DNA of 64,000 nucleotides from Pseudoroseomonas cervicalis (GCF_030818485.1 NZ_JAUTAJ010000005.1:186001-250000), one strand, 5' to 3'; positions 35,057 through 44,655 are shown, counted from the first letter of the stretch. Numbers and translations: made by a program. The notes: generated from the sequence alone by a model not told the origin.

Positions 35057-36549
35057 TGCAGCGCCCCCAGCTTGTCGCTCAGCGCGGCCTCGCTGGTGGT
35101 GGCGGCGTCCACCTCCTCCACCAGCCGGCCCCGGTGCAGCACCAGGATGCGGTTGCAATTGTCCACCAGCTCCGGCAGGTCGTCGGAGATCATCAGCACT
35201 CCCAGGCCGTGATTGCGGGCCAGTTCGCGGATCTTGCGGTGGATGCCGGCCTTGGAGCCGACATCGACGCCGACCGTCGGGCCGTTGAGGATGAGGATGC
35301 GCGGCTCGTTCAGCAGCCAGCGGCCGATCACCACGCGCTGGGCATTGCCGCCGGACAGCTCCGTCACCGGCCGGTTGCCCGTCGGGGTGGCGATGGCCAT
35401 GGCGTCGATCATGCCGGCCGCCTCCCCCGCCGCGCGGCCGGATTGCACCACGCCGAAGCGGCTCAGCCGGTGGTGCGATGTGGCCAGCATGTTGCGGTCG
35501 ATGGTGGCGGAGAGGAACAGGCCCTCGGTCAGCCGGTCCTCGGGCACATAGGCGATGCCGGCGGCGATGGCGTCCTGCACCGAGCGCAGCCGGGCGGCGC
35601 GGCCATCGATGCGGATCTGCCCCTCATGCCCCGGCTTCATGCCGAACAGGGCCAGGGCCAGCTCGGTCCGGCCGGAGCCGAGCAGGCCGGAAATGCCGAC
35701 GATCTCCCCCGGCATCAGCCGGAAGCAGATTTTCTCCAGCTGACCGGGGACGCTGAGCTCGTCGACCTCGAGCAGCGGCGCGGCGGCGGCAGGGCCCTCC
35801 CAGCGATAGCCCTCGGCGGCGATCTCCTGCCCGGTCATGGCCCGGGTGATCTTCGCCTCGTCGAATTCGGCAATCGGCCCGGCCGCCACCACCTCGCCGC
35901 TGCGGATGACGGTCAGCCGCTCGCTGATCTCCAGCATCTCGCGCATCTTGTGGCTGACGAACAGCACGGCGATGCCGCGGCTCTGGATGTCGCGCACCAC
36001 ACGGAACAGCGCCTCGACCTCGCGCCCGGTCAGGGCGGTGGTGGGCTCGTCCATGATCAGCAGACGCGGGTCGGACATCAGCGCGCGGGCGATGGCGACC
36101 AGCTGCTTGCCGGCGGTGGGCAGCGTCTCCACCAGCGCATCAAGGTCGAGGGCGACGCCGAGCTTGCGCGTCGCCTCCTCGGCGATCCGGCGCACCCGGC
36201 GCCAGGAGACGATGCGGGTGCCCGCCTGCAGCTCCGTCGACAGCGCCAGATTCTCGGCCACCGTCAGATTCGGGAACAGGGAAAAATCCTGGTAGATGAC
36301 CTGCACGCCGCGGGCGATCGCCTCGCGCGGCGTCATGCCCTCGATCTTCTGGCCGTCGATCAGGATCTCGCCGCGATCCGGCTGGTTGACGCCGGAGATG
36401 ACCTTGATCAGCGTCGACTTGCCCGAGCCGTTCTCCCCGGCCAGGCAATGGATCTCGCCCCGGCCGATGGTCAGGGAGACATCCTTCAGCGCATGCACCG
36501 CCCCGAAGCTCTTGCCCAGGTGGCGCAACTCAATCAGCGGTCCACTCAT
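35053..36549 (-). CDS. Ribose-type ABC transporter ATP-binding protein (double cassette)
   Basis: 498 residues with two ATPase domains. First cassette: Walker A GENGSGKST, Walker B LLIMDEPTTALTGRE. Second: GLLGSGRTELALALFG, signature LSGGNAQRVVIGRW and a Walker B variant ILILNGPTVGVDVGSK, where the usual Asp-Glu of the second site is Asn-Gly. Loss of the catalytic carboxylate in one cassette is unusual and suggests that ATP hydrolysis depends on the first site. The start follows GAAAGA, which lies in one arm of a long inverted repeat. Confidence 0.92.
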   Translation of the reverse strand: MSGPLIELRHLGKSFGAVHALKDVSLTIGRGEIHCLAGENGSGKSTLIKVISGVNQPDRGEILIDGQKIEGMTPREAIARGVQVIYQDFSLFPNLTVAENLALSTELQAGTRIVSWRRVRRIAEEATRKLGVALDLDALVETLPTAGKQLVAIARALMSDPRLLIMDEPTTALTGREVEALFRVVRDIQSRGIAVLFVSHKMREMLEISERLTVIRSGEVVAAGPIAEFDEAKITRAMTGQEIAAEGYRWEGPAAAAPLLEVDELSVPGQLEKICFRLMPGEIVGISGLLGSGRTELALALFGMKPGHEGQIRIDGRAARLRSVQDAIAAGIAYVPEDRLTEGLFLSATIDRNMLATSHHRLSRFGVVQSGRAAGEAAGMIDAMAIATPTGNRPVTELSGGNAQRVVIGRWLLNEPRILILNGPTVGVDVGSKAGIHRKIRELARNHGLGVLMISDDLPELVDNCNRILVLHRGRLVEEVDAATTSEAALSDKLGALQ

Positions 36550-36550
36550 C

Positions 36551-36722
36551 TTTCTTTCGGCTTCCGGTCATGGCCGGGACGGGAGTCGCGGCACGGGGGC
36601 CGGGCGCCTGGGCCCTGCCGGTCAGGGCAACCGCTCCCTTGAAACGGCGGAACGCAGCCATGGCCGCAGGGGCCGAGTGCCGCGTCCCGCCGCTCCACCA
36701 GGGAGCGGCAGCCCGAAAGAAA
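36551..36722. repeat. Structured spacer between binding-protein and ATPase genes
   Basis: The 175-base spacer is bounded by a perfect 10-base inverted repeat: TTTCTTTCGG (36551-36560) next to the ATPase start, and CCGAAAGAAA (36713-36722) next to the binding-protein stop. Inside it, GCCGCTCC (36689-36696) pairs with 36702-36709 around a five-base loop. On the mRNA the small hairpin follows the binding-protein stop and could block 3' exonucleases. The long-range pairing would cover the ATPase ribosome site. Both would favour more binding protein than ATPase (inference). Confidence 0.6.
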
Positions 36723-36724
36723 TG

Positions 36725-37780
36725 TCAGAAATTGTATTGGGACATGTTGTCCTTGGTCACGCCGACCCAGCCCTGGCCGGCCAGCACGTTCGGGCGCTGG
36801 GCGTTCGGCGTCTCCAGCTTGTTGTAGCCGGCGAGGCCGAGATCGAGGCCGGCACCGATCGACTTCTTGGCCAGCGCCATCACCGCCATCACGTTCATGG
36901 CGTAGCCGGCGACCGCCGGATCCCAGAACTGGATGTACTGGATGTCGCCATTGCGCAGATACTGCCCGGCGACCGAGACCAGCCCGGTGCCGCTGAAGAA
37001 CAGCTTGCCGGCCAGGCGGCGCTCGGCGATCAGGCGGCCGGCGCCGGCCGAGGTCGGCATCGGCGCGCCCAGGATGCCCTTCAAATCCGGATAGGCGGTC
37101 AGCACTTCCTTGAGCTTGTTGTAGTCGGTCGTCGCATCGTCATAGGTCTCGATGCGGCGGGTCGCCTCCTGCATGCGCGGGAAATGCTGCTTCTGGTAGG
37201 CGACGGCGCCGTCGATCCATTCCATCTGCGACTGCGAGGTCAGGCTGCCGACCGTCGCGACATACTTGCCCTCGCCGCCCATCTGCTGGCCCAGCACTTC
37301 CATCAGCTTGGCGCCATAGGCGTGGTTGTCGAAGGCCTCGATGTCGTAGTCGATGTTCTGCAGCCCGGCGGCCTCGTGCGAGATCACCACGATGCCCTGG
37401 CGGCGCGCCTTCTGCAGCACCGGCTCCACCGCCTCGACCGAGAAGGGCACGATGCAGATGGCGTCCACGCCCTGGGCGATCAGGCTCTCCACCAGCTGCA
37501 CCTGGGCGGCGGCGTCGGCCTGGCTCGGGCCCACCATCCAGGTGTCGTGGCCCTGATCGGCGCCGAACTGCTTCACGCCCTCGCGCATGCGGTCGAACCA
37601 GGCGATGCCGTCGACCTTGACGACGGTCGCGATGACCTTCTTGCGCGCGGTGCGGGCGTTGATCTCGCCCGAGACCTTGCTGGCATCGACGGCCGCGCCC
37701 TGCGCCCAGGCCGGGCGGATGAGCGAGCTGGCCAGCAGGCCGCCGGCGGTGAGTGCGCCGAATTGACGACGGTTGATCAT
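36725..37780 (-). CDS. Sugar ABC transporter substrate-binding protein (RhaS/LsrB-like)
   Basis: 351 residues. Tat-like N-terminus INRRQFGALTAGGLLASS followed by PAWA-QG. Peripla_BP_4 fold: VIATVVKVDGIAWFDRMREG, LIAQGVDAICIVPFSVEA, LKGILGAPMPTSAGAGRLI. The closest recognisable group is the autoinducer-2/rhamnose-type binding proteins, which bind furanose-like sugars. Ribosome site GGAAGGA before 37780. It follows deoC by 39 bases in the operon. Confidence 0.9.
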   Translation of the reverse strand: MINRRQFGALTAGGLLASSLIRPAWAQGAAVDASKVSGEINARTARKKVIATVVKVDGIAWFDRMREGVKQFGADQGHDTWMVGPSQADAAAQVQLVESLIAQGVDAICIVPFSVEAVEPVLQKARRQGIVVISHEAAGLQNIDYDIEAFDNHAYGAKLMEVLGQQMGGEGKYVATVGSLTSQSQMEWIDGAVAYQKQHFPRMQEATRRIETYDDATTDYNKLKEVLTAYPDLKGILGAPMPTSAGAGRLIAERRLAGKLFFSGTGLVSVAGQYLRNGDIQYIQFWDPAVAGYAMNVMAVMALAKKSIGAGLDLGLAGYNKLETPNAQRPNVLAGQGWVGVTKDNMSQYNF

Positions 37781-37819
37781 GGCTGTTCCTTCCCCGTGTC
37801 CTGCTCTGACACTGTCACA

Positions 37820-38521
37820 TCAGTAGCCGGTGGCGGCGGGCTGCGCCGCGCCGGACACCAGCGCCACGCCCGAGCTCGCGCCGATGCGATTGGCCCCGGC
37901 GGCGATCATCGCCTGCGCCTGGGCCAGCGTGCGCACGCCGCCCGAGGCCTTCACCCCGATCCCCGGCCCCACCTCGGCGCGCATCAGGGCGATATCCGCC
38001 TCGGTCGCGCCGCCGGTGGAGAAGCCGGTGGAGGTCTTCACGAAATCCGCGCCCGCCTCGACCGAGAGGCGGCAGGCGATGCGCTTCTGCTCTTCGGTCA
38101 GCAGGCAGGTCTCGATGATGACCTTCAGCACCCGGCCCGGGCAGGCGGCGCGCACGGCGGCGATGTCGTCGCGCACCACATCCAGCCGCCCGTCGCGCAG
38201 CGCGCCGATATTGATGACCATGTCGATCTCGCCGGCGCCGTCGCGCACCGCCTGGGCGGTCTCGGCCGCCTTCACGGCGCTGGCGCTCGCACCCAGCGGG
38301 AAGCCCACCACCGAACAGGTCGCGACGCCGCTGCCCTGGAGCAACCCGGCGACGAAGGCCACGTTCACCGGATTGACGCAGACGGAGCAGAAGCCGTGCG
38401 CGCGCGCCTCCTCCGCCCAGCGGCGCAGCTCGGCCTCGCCGGCCTCCGGCTTCAGCAGGGTGTGGTCGATCAGCTTCGCCAGCGCGGCGGGTTCGACCAG
38501 CACGGGTTGCGCATGCGCCAT
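37820..38521 (-). CDS. deoC: Deoxyribose-phosphate aldolase
   Basis: 233 residues from the ATG at 38521; an ATG three codons earlier (38530) is only one base from the GGAGG site, whereas 38521 is ten bases away, so the later start is preferred. The Schiff-base lysine is K162 in [13 protein letters not shown], with K191 in [10 protein letters not shown] and D100 in [12 protein letters not shown]. It cleaves 2-deoxyribose 5-phosphate to glyceraldehyde 3-phosphate and acetaldehyde. First gene of the seven-gene minus-strand operon, divergent from the DeoR-type regulator. Confidence 0.95.
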   Translation of the reverse strand: MAHAQPVLVEPAALAKLIDHTLLKPEAGEAELRRWAEEARAHGFCSVCVNPVNVAFVAGLLQGSGVATCSVVGFPLGASASAVKAAETAQAVRDGAGEIDMVINIGALRDGRLDVVRDDIAAVRAACPGRVLKVIIETCLLTEEQKRIACRLSVEAGADFVKTSTGFSTGGATEADIALMRAEVGPGIGVKASGGVRTLAQAQAMIAAGANRIGASSGVALVSGAAQPAATGY

Positions 38522-38564
38522 CAGCGTCATTCCTCCGCGGCGGCCGGACCAGCCTTTCCCGCGT

Positions 38565-38592
38565 TTGTCAGTTTTTTAACACTTGTTATAAT
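38565..38592 (+). promoter_or_regulatory. Promoter of the DeoR-type regulator gene
   Basis: TTGTCA at 38565-38570 and a perfect TATAAT at 38587-38592, 16 bases apart, point towards the regulator whose start is 49 bases beyond the -10 box. This AT-rich patch is exceptional in the window and is the clearest sigma-70-type promoter seen. Confidence 0.7.
38577..38588. promoter_or_regulatory. Candidate DeoR-family operator
   Basis: TAACA-CT-TGTTA is a perfect inverted repeat with a two-base centre, overlapping the -10 box of the regulator promoter and lying about 50 bases from the deoC ribosome site on the other strand. A repressor bound here would block both directions. Assignment to the adjacent regulator is by position. 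Confidence 0.6.
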
Positions 38593-38640
38593 CCTCACAC
38601 CAAGGCCCCGTGGCGTCAAGCGGCCTGGCTGGGAGGTGGG

Positions 38641-39459
38641 ATGTCGGTGGCGGAAAAGCAGGGTCTGACGAGCCAGCGACGCGATGATCGTCTGGCGCGG
38701 CTGGAGGCGCTGCTGCAGGAAATGGGTCCGGCGCGGCTGGAGGAGGCGGCGCGGCGGCTTGGCGTGTCCTCCATGACGCTGCGGCGCGACCTGGCGCGGC
38801 CGGGCCTGGCGGAATCTCGCGGGCTGGCGCTGCTGGGCGGCCATGTGGTGCCCTCCAGCACCGGGGCGCGCCCCGGCCCCTATGCGCTGGAGCGCGAGCA
38901 GGACCAGCACGCCGCCGCCAAGCGCCAGGCGGCGGCGCTGGCGGCGCAGCTGGTGCGCGATGGCGACACGCTGTTCATCGATTGCGGCACCACCACGCCG
39001 CATCTGGTGGAAAGCCTGCCCGAGGGCCCGTCCCTGACCATCATCTGCTATGCGCTGAACATCGCGACCCTGCTGGCGCGCCGGCCCAACACGCGGCTGG
39101 TGCTGCTGGGCGGGCTGTACCATCCCGGCGCCACCACCTTCAGCTCCGACGAATCGCTGTCCAGCCTGCGCCGGTTGCGGGTGAACACCGCCTTCCTCTC
39201 GGCGGCCGGGGTCGATGCGGCGCATGGCGCCACCTGCGTCAATTTCAACGAGGTCCCGGTGAAGCAGATGGCGCTGGCCAGCGCCGGCCAGTCGGTGCTG
39301 GTGGTCGATGGCAGCAAGCTGGGCCAGCTGCGCCCGGCCTATTTCGCGCCGCTATCCGCCTTCACCCGCATCGTCACCGACGCCTCCGCGCCGGCCGCGC
39401 AGCAGGCGGCGCTGCGCCAGGCCGGCAGCACCCTGGACGTGGCGCCGGCCACGCCCTAA
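38641..39459 (+). CDS. DeoR family transcriptional repressor
   Basis: 272 residues. N-terminal DeoR-type helix-turn-helix ([34 protein letters not shown]), then the sugar-phosphate-sensing domain with [32 protein letters not shown] and [19 protein letters not shown]. Such repressors release DNA on binding a phosphorylated sugar, here plausibly deoxyribose 5-phosphate. Ribosome site GGGAGGTGGG. Divergent from deoC and followed by an FGGY kinase on the same strand. Confidence 0.92.
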   Translation: MSVAEKQGLTSQRRDDRLARLEALLQEMGPARLEEAARRLGVSSMTLRRDLARPGLAESRGLALLGGHVVPSSTGARPGPYALEREQDQHAAAKRQAAALAAQLVRDGDTLFIDCGTTTPHLVESLPEGPSLTIICYALNIATLLARRPNTRLVLLGGLYHPGATTFSSDESLSSLRRLRVNTAFLSAAGVDAAHGATCVNFNEVPVKQMALASAGQSVLVVDGSKLGQLRPAYFAPLSAFTRIVTDASAPAAQQAALRQAGSTLDVAPATP

Positions 39460-39514
39460 CCCGCCCCTCCGCGGCCGGCCCCGCCGCCGCGCCACCACCC
39501 GAGGAGAGACTCGC

Positions 39515-41146
39515 ATGCAGGACATCGTCATCGGCGTGGATGTCGGCACCGGCAGCGCGCGCGCCGGTGCCTTCACCCCGCAGGGCACGATGCTGGGCCA
39601 GGCGGCGCAGCCGATCCGCATGTGGCGGCCGCGGGCCGATTTCGTGCAGCAATCCTCGGACGACATCTGGCAGGCGGTCTGCGCCGCCCTGCGCGGCGCG
39701 CTGCGCGGGCTCGGCCCGGTGCGGGTGCTGGGCCTCGGCTTCGACGCCACCTGCTCCCTGGTCGTGCTGGACGCGGAATTCCGCCCGGTCTCGATCAGCC
39801 CGGAGGGCGAGCCCGAGCAGGATGTGATGGTCTGGATGGACCACCGCGCGGCCGCCGAGGCCGCGGCGATCAATACCGGCGAGCATGACGTGCTGCGCTA
39901 TGTCGGCGGCCGCATCTCGCTGGAGATGCAGGCGCCGAAGCTGCTCTGGCTGAAGCGGCACCGGCCGCAGGCCTGGGCGCAGGCGGCGCATTTCCTCGAC
40001 CTGCCCGACTACCTGACCTGGCGGGCCACCGGCAGCCTGGCGCGCTCGCTCTGCTCCACCGTCTGCAAATGGACATATCTGGGGCATGAGGGGCGCTGGG
40101 ACGCCGATTTCTTCCGGAGCATCGGCCTGGGCGAGCTGGCGGAAGAGGGCTTCCGCCGCGTCGGCACCGAGATCCTGCCGCCCGGCCAGCGCCTCGGCGC
40201 GCTGGGGGCGGAGGCGGCGGCGGCGCTCGGCGTGCCGCCGGGCATCCCGGTCGGCGCCTCGGCGATCGACGCGCATGCCGGCGGGCTCGGCGTCATCGGC
40301 GCGGCGCTGGGCGGCGTGGCGCCGGAGGCGGCGGCGCTGAACCGGCGCGTGGCGCTGGTGGGCGGCACCTCCTCCTGCCACATGGCGGTCTCGCCCGAGG
40401 CGCGCTTCGTGCCCGGTGTCTGGGGCCCCTACCATTCCGCCATGCTGCCCGGCTTCTGGCTGAACGAGGGCGGGCAATCGGCGACCGGCGCGCTGATCGA
40501 CCATGTCATCACCACCCATGCTGCCTACCCCGCCATGGCCGACGCCGCGAAGCAGGCCGGCGAGACCATCTACCAGGCGCTCAACCGAAAACTGAAGGAA
40601 ATGGCGGAAGGGCTGCCCTTCCCCGCCCTGCTGACCGAGGGGCTGCATGTGATGCCGGATTTCCACGGCAACCGCTCGCCCCGCGCCGATGCCTCGCTGC
40701 GCGGCATGGTCTCCGGCTTGCGGCTGGCGGCGGGGGAGGAGGATCTGGCGCTGCTCTATCTGGCGACGGTGCAGGCCGTGGCCTATGGCACGCGCCACAT
40801 CATCGAGGCGATGAACGAACAGGGCTATGCCATCGACACGGTGATGGCCTGTGGCGGCGGCACCAAGAACCCGGTCTTCCTGCGCGAGCATGCGGACGCC
40901 ACGGGCTGCCGCCTGGTGCTGCCGCGCGAGCCGGAGGCGATCCTGCTGGGCGCCGCCATGCTGGGCGCGACGGCCGGGGGTGTGCACGGCTCCCTGGCCG
41001 CGGCGATGGCGGCGATGAGCGGCGCCGGCGCGGTCATCGATCCGGGCGAGGATGCGGTGCGCCGCTACCACGACGCCAAATATGCCGTGTTCCGGCGCAT
41101 GCATGACGACCAGCTGGCCTATCGCGCGCTGATGCAGGCGCGCTGA
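39515..41146 (+). CDS. FGGY family pentulose kinase (ribulokinase-like)
   Basis: 543 residues from the ATG at 39515, after GAGGAGA. N-terminal ATP/sugar site [37 protein letters not shown]; and the C-terminal [19 protein letters not shown] nucleotide site. The length and NTG wording fit the FGGY pentulose kinases (D-ribulose, ribitol-type). It is cotranscribed with the DeoR repressor, so the regulon handles a phosphorylated ketopentose as well as a deoxyribose-type sugar. Confidence 0.88.
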   Translation: MQDIVIGVDVGTGSARAGAFTPQGTMLGQAAQPIRMWRPRADFVQQSSDDIWQAVCAALRGALRGLGPVRVLGLGFDATCSLVVLDAEFRPVSISPEGEPEQDVMVWMDHRAAAEAAAINTGEHDVLRYVGGRISLEMQAPKLLWLKRHRPQAWAQAAHFLDLPDYLTWRATGSLARSLCSTVCKWTYLGHEGRWDADFFRSIGLGELAEEGFRRVGTEILPPGQRLGALGAEAAAALGVPPGIPVGASAIDAHAGGLGVIGAALGGVAPEAAALNRRVALVGGTSSCHMAVSPEARFVPGVWGPYHSAMLPGFWLNEGGQSATGALIDHVITTHAAYPAMADAAKQAGETIYQALNRKLKEMAEGLPFPALLTEGLHVMPDFHGNRSPRADASLRGMVSGLRLAAGEEDLALLYLATVQAVAYGTRHIIEAMNEQGYAIDTVMACGGGTKNPVFLREHADATGCRLVLPREPEAILLGAAMLGATAGGVHGSLAAAMAAMSGAGAVIDPGEDAVRRYHDAKYAVFRRMHDDQLAYRALMQAR

Positions 41147-41151
41147 GGCGC

Positions 41152-41182
41152 GGCGGGCGCGGAGAGATCCCCCGCGCCCGCC
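41152..41182. terminator. Bidirectional GC hairpin between convergent genes
   Basis: GGCGGGCGCGG (41152-41162) pairs fully with 41172-41182 around a nine-base loop, between the converging kinase and permease stops (41146 and 41186). No T-run. Confidence 0.6.
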
Positions 41183-41185
41183 CGC

Positions 41186-42142
41186 TCAGGCCGTGGCGAG
41201 CGCCGCCTTGCGCCGCCCAAGCTGCTGGTCCGCCAGCACGCCGAGCAGGATGACGCTGCCCATCACCGCGAAGTTCAGCGAGGAGGGGATGCCCAGGATG
41301 TTCACCAGATTCTGCAGGATCTGCAGCAGCACCGTGCCCAGCACGATGCCGAGCACGCTGCCCTCCCCGCCGCGCAGCGAGCAGCCGCCCAGCACCGCGG
41401 CGGCGATGGCGTAGAGCTCGTAGAAATTGCCGAAGGAGGAGGGCGAGACCGAGCTGGTGTAGAAGACCAGCAGCACGGTGGAGAGCCCGGCCAGCAGCCC
41501 GCCCAGCAGATAGGCGCCAATCACCACGGCGCGGGTGTCGATGCCGGAATGCCGCGCCGCTTCCTCGTTGCGGCCGACGGCGTAGAGATAGCGGCCGAAG
41601 ACCGAGCGGTGCAGCAGCACGCCCACGATCACTGCCACCACGATCAGCGCGATGAAGGGGTGCGGGATGCCGAAGCTGCGGCCGGAGGCCAGCCAGGTCA
41701 GCATGTCGAGGTCCCCGGCATAGCCGAAGCCCATGGTGCCGTCCTGGGTGTAGTAGCGCGCGGCGCCGCGATAGATCAGCAGCCCGCACAGCGTGACGAC
41801 GAAGGGCTGCATGCCGAGCCGTGTCACCAGCAGCCCGTGCAGCGCCCCCAGCAGCAGGCCGAGGCCGAGCACGATCAGCACCGCATAGGGCCAGAAGATC
41901 TCGTAATTCACCAGCAGGTCGACGAAGATGACGCCAAGCAGCGCGAACATCGCGCCGACCGAGAGGTCGATGCCGCCGGTGATGATGATCAGCCCCTGGC
42001 CGATGCTGAAGATGCCGAACAGCCCGATCAGATTGGCCATGTTCAGCAGGTTGACGGTGGAGAGGAACAGCGGGTTCAGCACCGCCGTGATGGCGCCGAT
42101 GACGATCAGCAGCCCGGCCAGGCCCAGATCCTTGCGGCTCAT
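41186..42142 (-). CDS. Sugar ABC transporter permease
   Basis: 318 residues, RbsC/XylH-like: ITGGIDLSVGAMFALLGVIF near residue 55 and VLGGCSLRGGEGSVLGIVLG near residue 250. It overlaps the ATPase stop by four bases and is the only permease of this second importer, so it should act as a homodimer. Confidence 0.92.
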   Translation of the reverse strand: MSRKDLGLAGLLIVIGAITAVLNPLFLSTVNLLNMANLIGLFGIFSIGQGLIIITGGIDLSVGAMFALLGVIFVDLLVNYEIFWPYAVLIVLGLGLLLGALHGLLVTRLGMQPFVVTLCGLLIYRGAARYYTQDGTMGFGYAGDLDMLTWLASGRSFGIPHPFIALIVVAVIVGVLLHRSVFGRYLYAVGRNEEAARHSGIDTRAVVIGAYLLGGLLAGLSTVLLVFYTSSVSPSSFGNFYELYAIAAAVLGGCSLRGGEGSVLGIVLGTVLLQILQNLVNILGIPSSLNFAVMGSVILLGVLADQQLGRRKAALATA

Positions 42143-43659
42143 GCAGCTTCCTCCTCGTCATGCCCGATCGCCAGGCGCAGCACCGCCTGCTCGCTGAACA
42201 GGTCGCGGTTCAGGATGCCGCTGATGCGGCCCTCATGCATCACGGCGATGCGGTCGGAGACGCCGATCACCTCTTCCATGTCGCTGGAGATCATCAGGAT
42301 GGCCACCCCCTCATCGGCCAGCGCGCGCATCAGCGCGTAGATCTCGCCCTTGGCGCCGGCATCGATGCCGCGCGTGGGCTCATCGAACAGGATCACCCGG
42401 GGCGCCATGCTGAGCCATTTGGCCAGCACCACCTTCTGCTGGTTGCCGCCCGACAGCGTGCCGGCGGCGACACCGACATTCGGCGCCTTGATGCGCAGCG
42501 AGCGCGCCTGCGCCTCCGCCACCTTCCATTCCTCGCGCCGGTCCACCAGGAACAGCCGCGAGAAGCGGCGCAGCGAGGCCAGGCTGACATTCTCGGCGAT
42601 CGGCAGGGAAAGCACGAGCCCCGCCGCCTTGCGGTCCTCCGGCGCCAGATAGATGCCGGCGCGCACCGCATCGCGCGGCGAGGCCAGGCGCAGCGGCTGG
42701 CCATCCAGCGTGATGCGGCCGCCGCGCAGCGGATCCAGCCCGAACAGGGTGCGCGCCAGCGAAGTGCGGCCGGCGCCGACCAGCCCGGCCAGGCCCAGGA
42801 TCTCGCCGGCGCGGATCTCCAGATCCGCCGTGGCGGCGGGGAAGGAATCCGTCACCACCCCTTCCAGCTTCAGCCCGCCCGGCCCCGGCGCGCGGCGCGG
42901 CGGGGTGTAGAGGGCGCGCAGCTCCCGCCCGATCATCAGCCGGATCATCGCCGCATGGGCGATCTCGCCACGCGCCAGCGTGCCGGCCATCCTGCCGTCG
43001 CGCAGGCAGACGACCCGGTCGGCGCAATCGACGATCTCGGCCAGACGATGGGTGATGTAGATGATCGAGGTGCCGGCGGCGCGCAGCTCATGCACCAGGG
43101 AGAGCAGCCGCGCCGTCTCCGACAGGGTCAGGGACGAGGTCGGCTCGTCGAAGATGATGATGCGCGCCTCGGCCGCCAGCGCCTTGGCGATCTCGACCAG
43201 CTGGCGCTGCGCGATGGAGAGTTCGGCGACCGGCGTGTCCGGCAGGAAATCGGCGCCGAGCCGCGCCAGCAGCGGCGCCACACGCTCGCGCGCCGCCTGG
43301 CGGTCCACCAGCCGCAGCGGGCCGCCACGCAGCGGCTCGCGCCCGAACAGCACATTGGCGGCGACGTCGAGATTGTCGAAGAGGTTCAGCTCCTGGTGCA
43401 CGAAGGCGATGCCGGCGGCCTGCGCATCGGCGACCGTCAGGCGGGACCACTCCGTCCCGCCCACCCGGATGCGGCCGGCGCTGGGGGCGACGACGCCCCC
43501 CAGCACCTTCATCAGCGTCGACTTGCCGGCGCCATTCTCGCCAATCAGGCCGAGCACCTCGCCCGGCATCAGATGCAGGCTGACATCATCCAGCGCCCGC
43601 ACACCGGGATAGCTCTTGCCGATGCCCTCGAGCGACAGGATCGGGGTCGCTCCCTGCAT
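42139..43659 (-). CDS. Sugar ABC transporter ATP-binding protein (double cassette)
   Basis: 506 residues. First cassette: Walker A GENGAGKST, signature LSIAQRQLVEIAKAL, Walker B IIIFDEPTSSLTLSE. Second: GLVGAGRTSLARTLFG, LSGGNQQKVVLAKWL and VILFDEPTRGIDAGAK, so both Walker B sites are intact here. It lies five bases after the binding-protein stop. Confidence 0.93.
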   Translation of the reverse strand: MQGATPILSLEGIGKSYPGVRALDDVSLHLMPGEVLGLIGENGAGKSTLMKVLGGVVAPSAGRIRVGGTEWSRLTVADAQAAGIAFVHQELNLFDNLDVAANVLFGREPLRGGPLRLVDRQAARERVAPLLARLGADFLPDTPVAELSIAQRQLVEIAKALAAEARIIIFDEPTSSLTLSETARLLSLVHELRAAGTSIIYITHRLAEIVDCADRVVCLRDGRMAGTLARGEIAHAAMIRLMIGRELRALYTPPRRAPGPGGLKLEGVVTDSFPAATADLEIRAGEILGLAGLVGAGRTSLARTLFGLDPLRGGRITLDGQPLRLASPRDAVRAGIYLAPEDRKAAGLVLSLPIAENVSLASLRRFSRLFLVDRREEWKVAEAQARSLRIKAPNVGVAAGTLSGGNQQKVVLAKWLSMAPRVILFDEPTRGIDAGAKGEIYALMRALADEGVAILMISSDMEEVIGVSDRIAVMHEGRISGILNRDLFSEQAVLRLAIGHDEEEAA

Positions 43660-43664
43660 GGCGC

Positions 43665-44627
43665 TTACCGGCCCCGCAGCAATTCGCGCATCTGCGCCTG
43701 GAATTCCTGCACATTGCTGCGGTCGATGATGCGCGTCGGGATGATGATCTGCTTGCTCTCGGGAATGAAGGAGCGGTCATTCTCGAGATACTTCACCATG
43801 CCGACCATGCTCTGATAGCCGAACTCGAAGGGCTGCTGCACGACGGTGGAGTGGATCACGCCCTCGGCCACGCCGCGCAGCGTCAGCCCGTCCTCGTCGA
43901 AGCCGACGATGCGGACCTTGCCGTCGCGGCCGGCGCCCTTCACCGCCTGGTAGATCTGCGGCGTGTTGTAGGCCCAGAGCCCCACCATCAGGTCGATATC
44001 GCTGCGCCGCGCCAGCGTGTCCTCGACATTGCGCTTGGCGCGCGCCAGGTCGCTCTCATCGGTGCGGATATCGGCGACCTCGATATTGCCGCCCTGGAGC
44101 GCCTCGCGGATGCCCTGCACACGCTCGCGCGCATTGTCGGCATCCATGGTGCCGACGAACAGCATCGCCTTGCCGCCCTGCGGCAGCGCCGCCTTCATCT
44201 GCTTGCCGGCCTCGCGCCCGGCGGCGACATTGTCGGTGCCGATATAGACGACGCGGTTGCTGTTCGGCGCGTCGCTGTCGGTGGTGAACAGCACCGCCTG
44301 GGCGGCGGCGCGGTTCAGCATCTCGGTGCTGTTGCCGGGATTGATCGCCGAGATGGCGATGCCGGCGACGCGGCGGGCCAGCAGCTCGTCGACGATGCGC
44401 CGCTGCTCGGCGGCGCTGGCCTGGCCGGGGACGATCATCTCCATGTTGAACTGCGGGTATTCGCGGTTCGCCTTCTCGATGCCGCGGCGCGCGATGGTCC
44501 AGAAATCGGCCGAGACATTGACGACGAAGGCGAGGGTCCTGCGCTCCTGCGCGGCGGCCGCGCGCGGCAGGCCGGCGGAAGCGAGGGCAAGGGCGGCCGG
44601 AGCGGCCAGCAGGCTGCGACGTTTCAT
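43665..44627 (-). CDS. Sugar ABC transporter substrate-binding protein
   Basis: 320 residues with an MKRRSLLAAPAALALASAG signal (twin arginine, possibly Tat) ending RAAAA-QE. Peripla_BP_4 fold: LAFVVNVSADFWTIARRG, NRVVYIGTDNVAAGREAGK and VRIVGFDEDGLTLRGV. Ligand unknown; the neighbouring dehydrogenase and aldonate dehydratase suggest a pentose or hexose. First gene of a three-gene importer operon with GGGAGAAG as ribosome site. Confidence 0.9.
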   Translation of the reverse strand: MKRRSLLAAPAALALASAGLPRAAAAQERRTLAFVVNVSADFWTIARRGIEKANREYPQFNMEMIVPGQASAAEQRRIVDELLARRVAGIAISAINPGNSTEMLNRAAAQAVLFTTDSDAPNSNRVVYIGTDNVAAGREAGKQMKAALPQGGKAMLFVGTMDADNARERVQGIREALQGGNIEVADIRTDESDLARAKRNVEDTLARRSDIDLMVGLWAYNTPQIYQAVKGAGRDGKVRIVGFDEDGLTLRGVAEGVIHSTVVQQPFEFGYQSMVGMVKYLENDRSFIPESKQIIIPTRIIDRSNVQEFQAQMRELLRGR

Positions 44628-44655
44628 GGAACTTCTCCCTGAGGCGTTGTGATCC

